Shown here piece after piece: positions 63,230 to 64,000 of a stretch of 64,000 nt of DNA (within the stretch, counting starts at the first letter, position 1; each line of letters begins with the position of its first letter). Origin of the DNA: Thiomicrorhabdus lithotrophica (GTDB lineage: Bacteria; Pseudomonadota; Gammaproteobacteria; Thiomicrospirales; Thiomicrospiraceae); the NCBI RefSeq assembly GCF_029201445.1, contig NZ_CP102381.1:2108001-2172000 (forward strand), in the 5' to 3' direction. Both the position numbers and the translations under genes were made by a program. The notes beneath the pieces are model-generated. The model did no database searches. It saw only the letters and a list, made by a program, of their open reading frames with translations, and was not told where the DNA came from.

Positions 63230-63727
63230 TTAACGCAGATGTTCCATTAAAACGGTCAACCAAGGGGCTGTTGCTAATATGGTAACTGCTGACATTAAAC
63301 CAGCAATCAAACCAATTCCAATCTGTGGAATTAAATTATTCTGCTTAATTTCAACTTCTGCCATTTGACGCTCAACAGAAGAAAAAATATCCACTTGACG
63401 TTTTAGTAAAGAATTCAGCGTTTTAATCTGTTTAAACAGCAGTTGCTGCTCTTTTTCTACGGTTAAACGTGATTTTTTCGCCTGTTCATCCAAGTCACGC
63501 ATTTGACCTGCAAGTTGTCCAATAGAAGCATCCATCTGCTTGACCAAACTTTGAATAGCGGTTTTGTCTTCATTTAACCATTCAAAATCGGGCGTAATCA
63601 TATCTGAAATATCCATATCTTCAAAACGATCCTGAGACCCACCTTTGGCTCGGCTACGACGCATTGCCTGCTCTAATAAAACACTTTTTGAACCCAATGG
63701 TTCTACTTGTCTTAAATCAATTGCCAT
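63230..63727 (-). CDS. Unknown coiled-coil protein with a C-terminal membrane helix
   Basis: A 165-residue protein. The N-terminus is basic and flexible, residues about 50-130 form a heptad-like coiled coil (IQSLVKQMDASIGQLAGQMRDLDEQAKK and after), and LIPQIGIGLIAGLMSAVTILA (about 133-153) is a membrane helix. A tail-anchored scaffold or membrane-linked partner is likely. No family recognised. Confidence 0.7.
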   Translation of the reverse strand: MAIDLRQVEPLGSKSVLLEQAMRRSRAKGGSQDRFEDMDISDMITPDFEWLNEDKTAIQSLVKQMDASIGQLAGQMRDLDEQAKKSRLTVEKEQQLLFKQIKTLNSLLKRQVDIFSSVERQMAEVEIKQNNLIPQIGIGLIAGLMSAVTILATAPWLTVLMEHLR

Positions 63728-63957
63728 ACCTTAATCCTTGTGTAATACCACTTGCAACTCATAACGTAGCTTCACATTTGAGTTGTCATTTTATTGTCGT
63801 TTATTTTTTATTCTAGATTTTGTCAGTGATGCATGCAGTAAACGTGCCAACTTAATTCATCACAACTATTTTTTAAAAGAATCACATCTCTTTTAAATTA
63901 CTTTGTAAAATCATGCGTGGTTAGAACAATAATAAAACACCTTTTAGAGAGTGAGAT

Positions 63958-64000
63958 ATGAAATACATTGGCGCACACGTTTCCGCAGCTGGTGGTGTCG
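63958..64000 (+). CDS. nfo: Endonuclease IV, 5' end only
   Basis: The first 14 codons, MKYIGAHVSAAGGV, match the invariant start of Nfo AP endonucleases, which cut DNA at abasic sites. GAGTGAG precedes ATG 63958. The gene continues past the window. Confidence 0.85.
   Translation, partial: MKYIGAHVSAAGGV

Noticed and set aside
1-64000. CRISPR arrays, insertion sequences, prophage or toxin-antitoxin loci
   Set aside because: No direct repeat-spacer pattern, transposase motif, integrase or small paired toxin gene was seen.

Overview
The window is about 64 kb of a compact, moderately AT-rich gammaproteobacterial chromosome. The gene set fits the Piscirickettsiaceae/Thiomicrospiraceae sulfur oxidisers (Thiomicrospira, Hydrogenovibrio, Thiomicrorhabdus): a pyrB plus dead-dihydroorotase pair, a Campylobacterota-style Mqo, a multihaem cytochrome lipoprotein, polyphosphate enzymes and many c-di-GMP proteins. 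This placement rests on protein resemblance and gene content; no 16S gene is present. Nearly all the DNA is coding, and no insertion sequence, prophage or CRISPR array was seen.

Layout. 1-3.9 kb: 3' part of pyrB, catalytically dead pyrC', two unknown genes and ppk2. 4.2-11.8 kb: yggS, proC, yggT, metX and metW, a row usually contiguous, here split by an unknown reverse-strand gene and a pentahaem cytochrome lipoprotein. 12-19.9 kb: a GGDEF-EAL protein, feoABC behind a Fur-box-like site, and two related PilZ-like proteins. 19.9-25.9 kb: hugZ, an esterase, lptM-lysA, an unknown gene, rlmI and a lone gcvH. 26-33 kb: a diguanylate cyclase, divergent umuD/umuC and an MHYT-PAS-GGDEF-EAL protein. 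33-37 kb: two exported proteins, then tRNA-Arg(CCG). 37-44.5 kb: hemH, another diguanylate cyclase, folM, an mqo-like gene, a COG0523 GTPase and folE2. 44.7-53.3 kb: a metallo-beta-lactamase-fold protein lacking its first metal motif, an AI-2E-type permease, ppnN, an SrmB-like helicase, a CysZ-like protein, a succinate-semialdehyde dehydrogenase and an EAL-HDOD protein. 53.7-64 kb: a solute-binding protein overlapping a PAS-GGDEF-EAL gene, which overlaps yidD; then ppk1, ppx, a CPR-type reductase, a coiled-coil protein and the start of nfo.

Themes. Six GGDEF/EAL-type proteins and two PilZ-like candidates make this a c-di-GMP-rich segment. ppk1, ppx and ppk2 cover polyphosphate synthesis and use. 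COG0523, FolE2 and FolM suggest a zinc-sparing pterin route.

The strongest unexplained signal is a DNA-level repeat: the palindrome ACCAGGCCTGGT occurs 16 times by eye. Twelve copies extend to TACCAGGCCTGGTA and several to TTACCAGGCCTGGTAA. Ten copies are between genes and six inside genes, in more than one codon phase. I do not recognise it as a named element.
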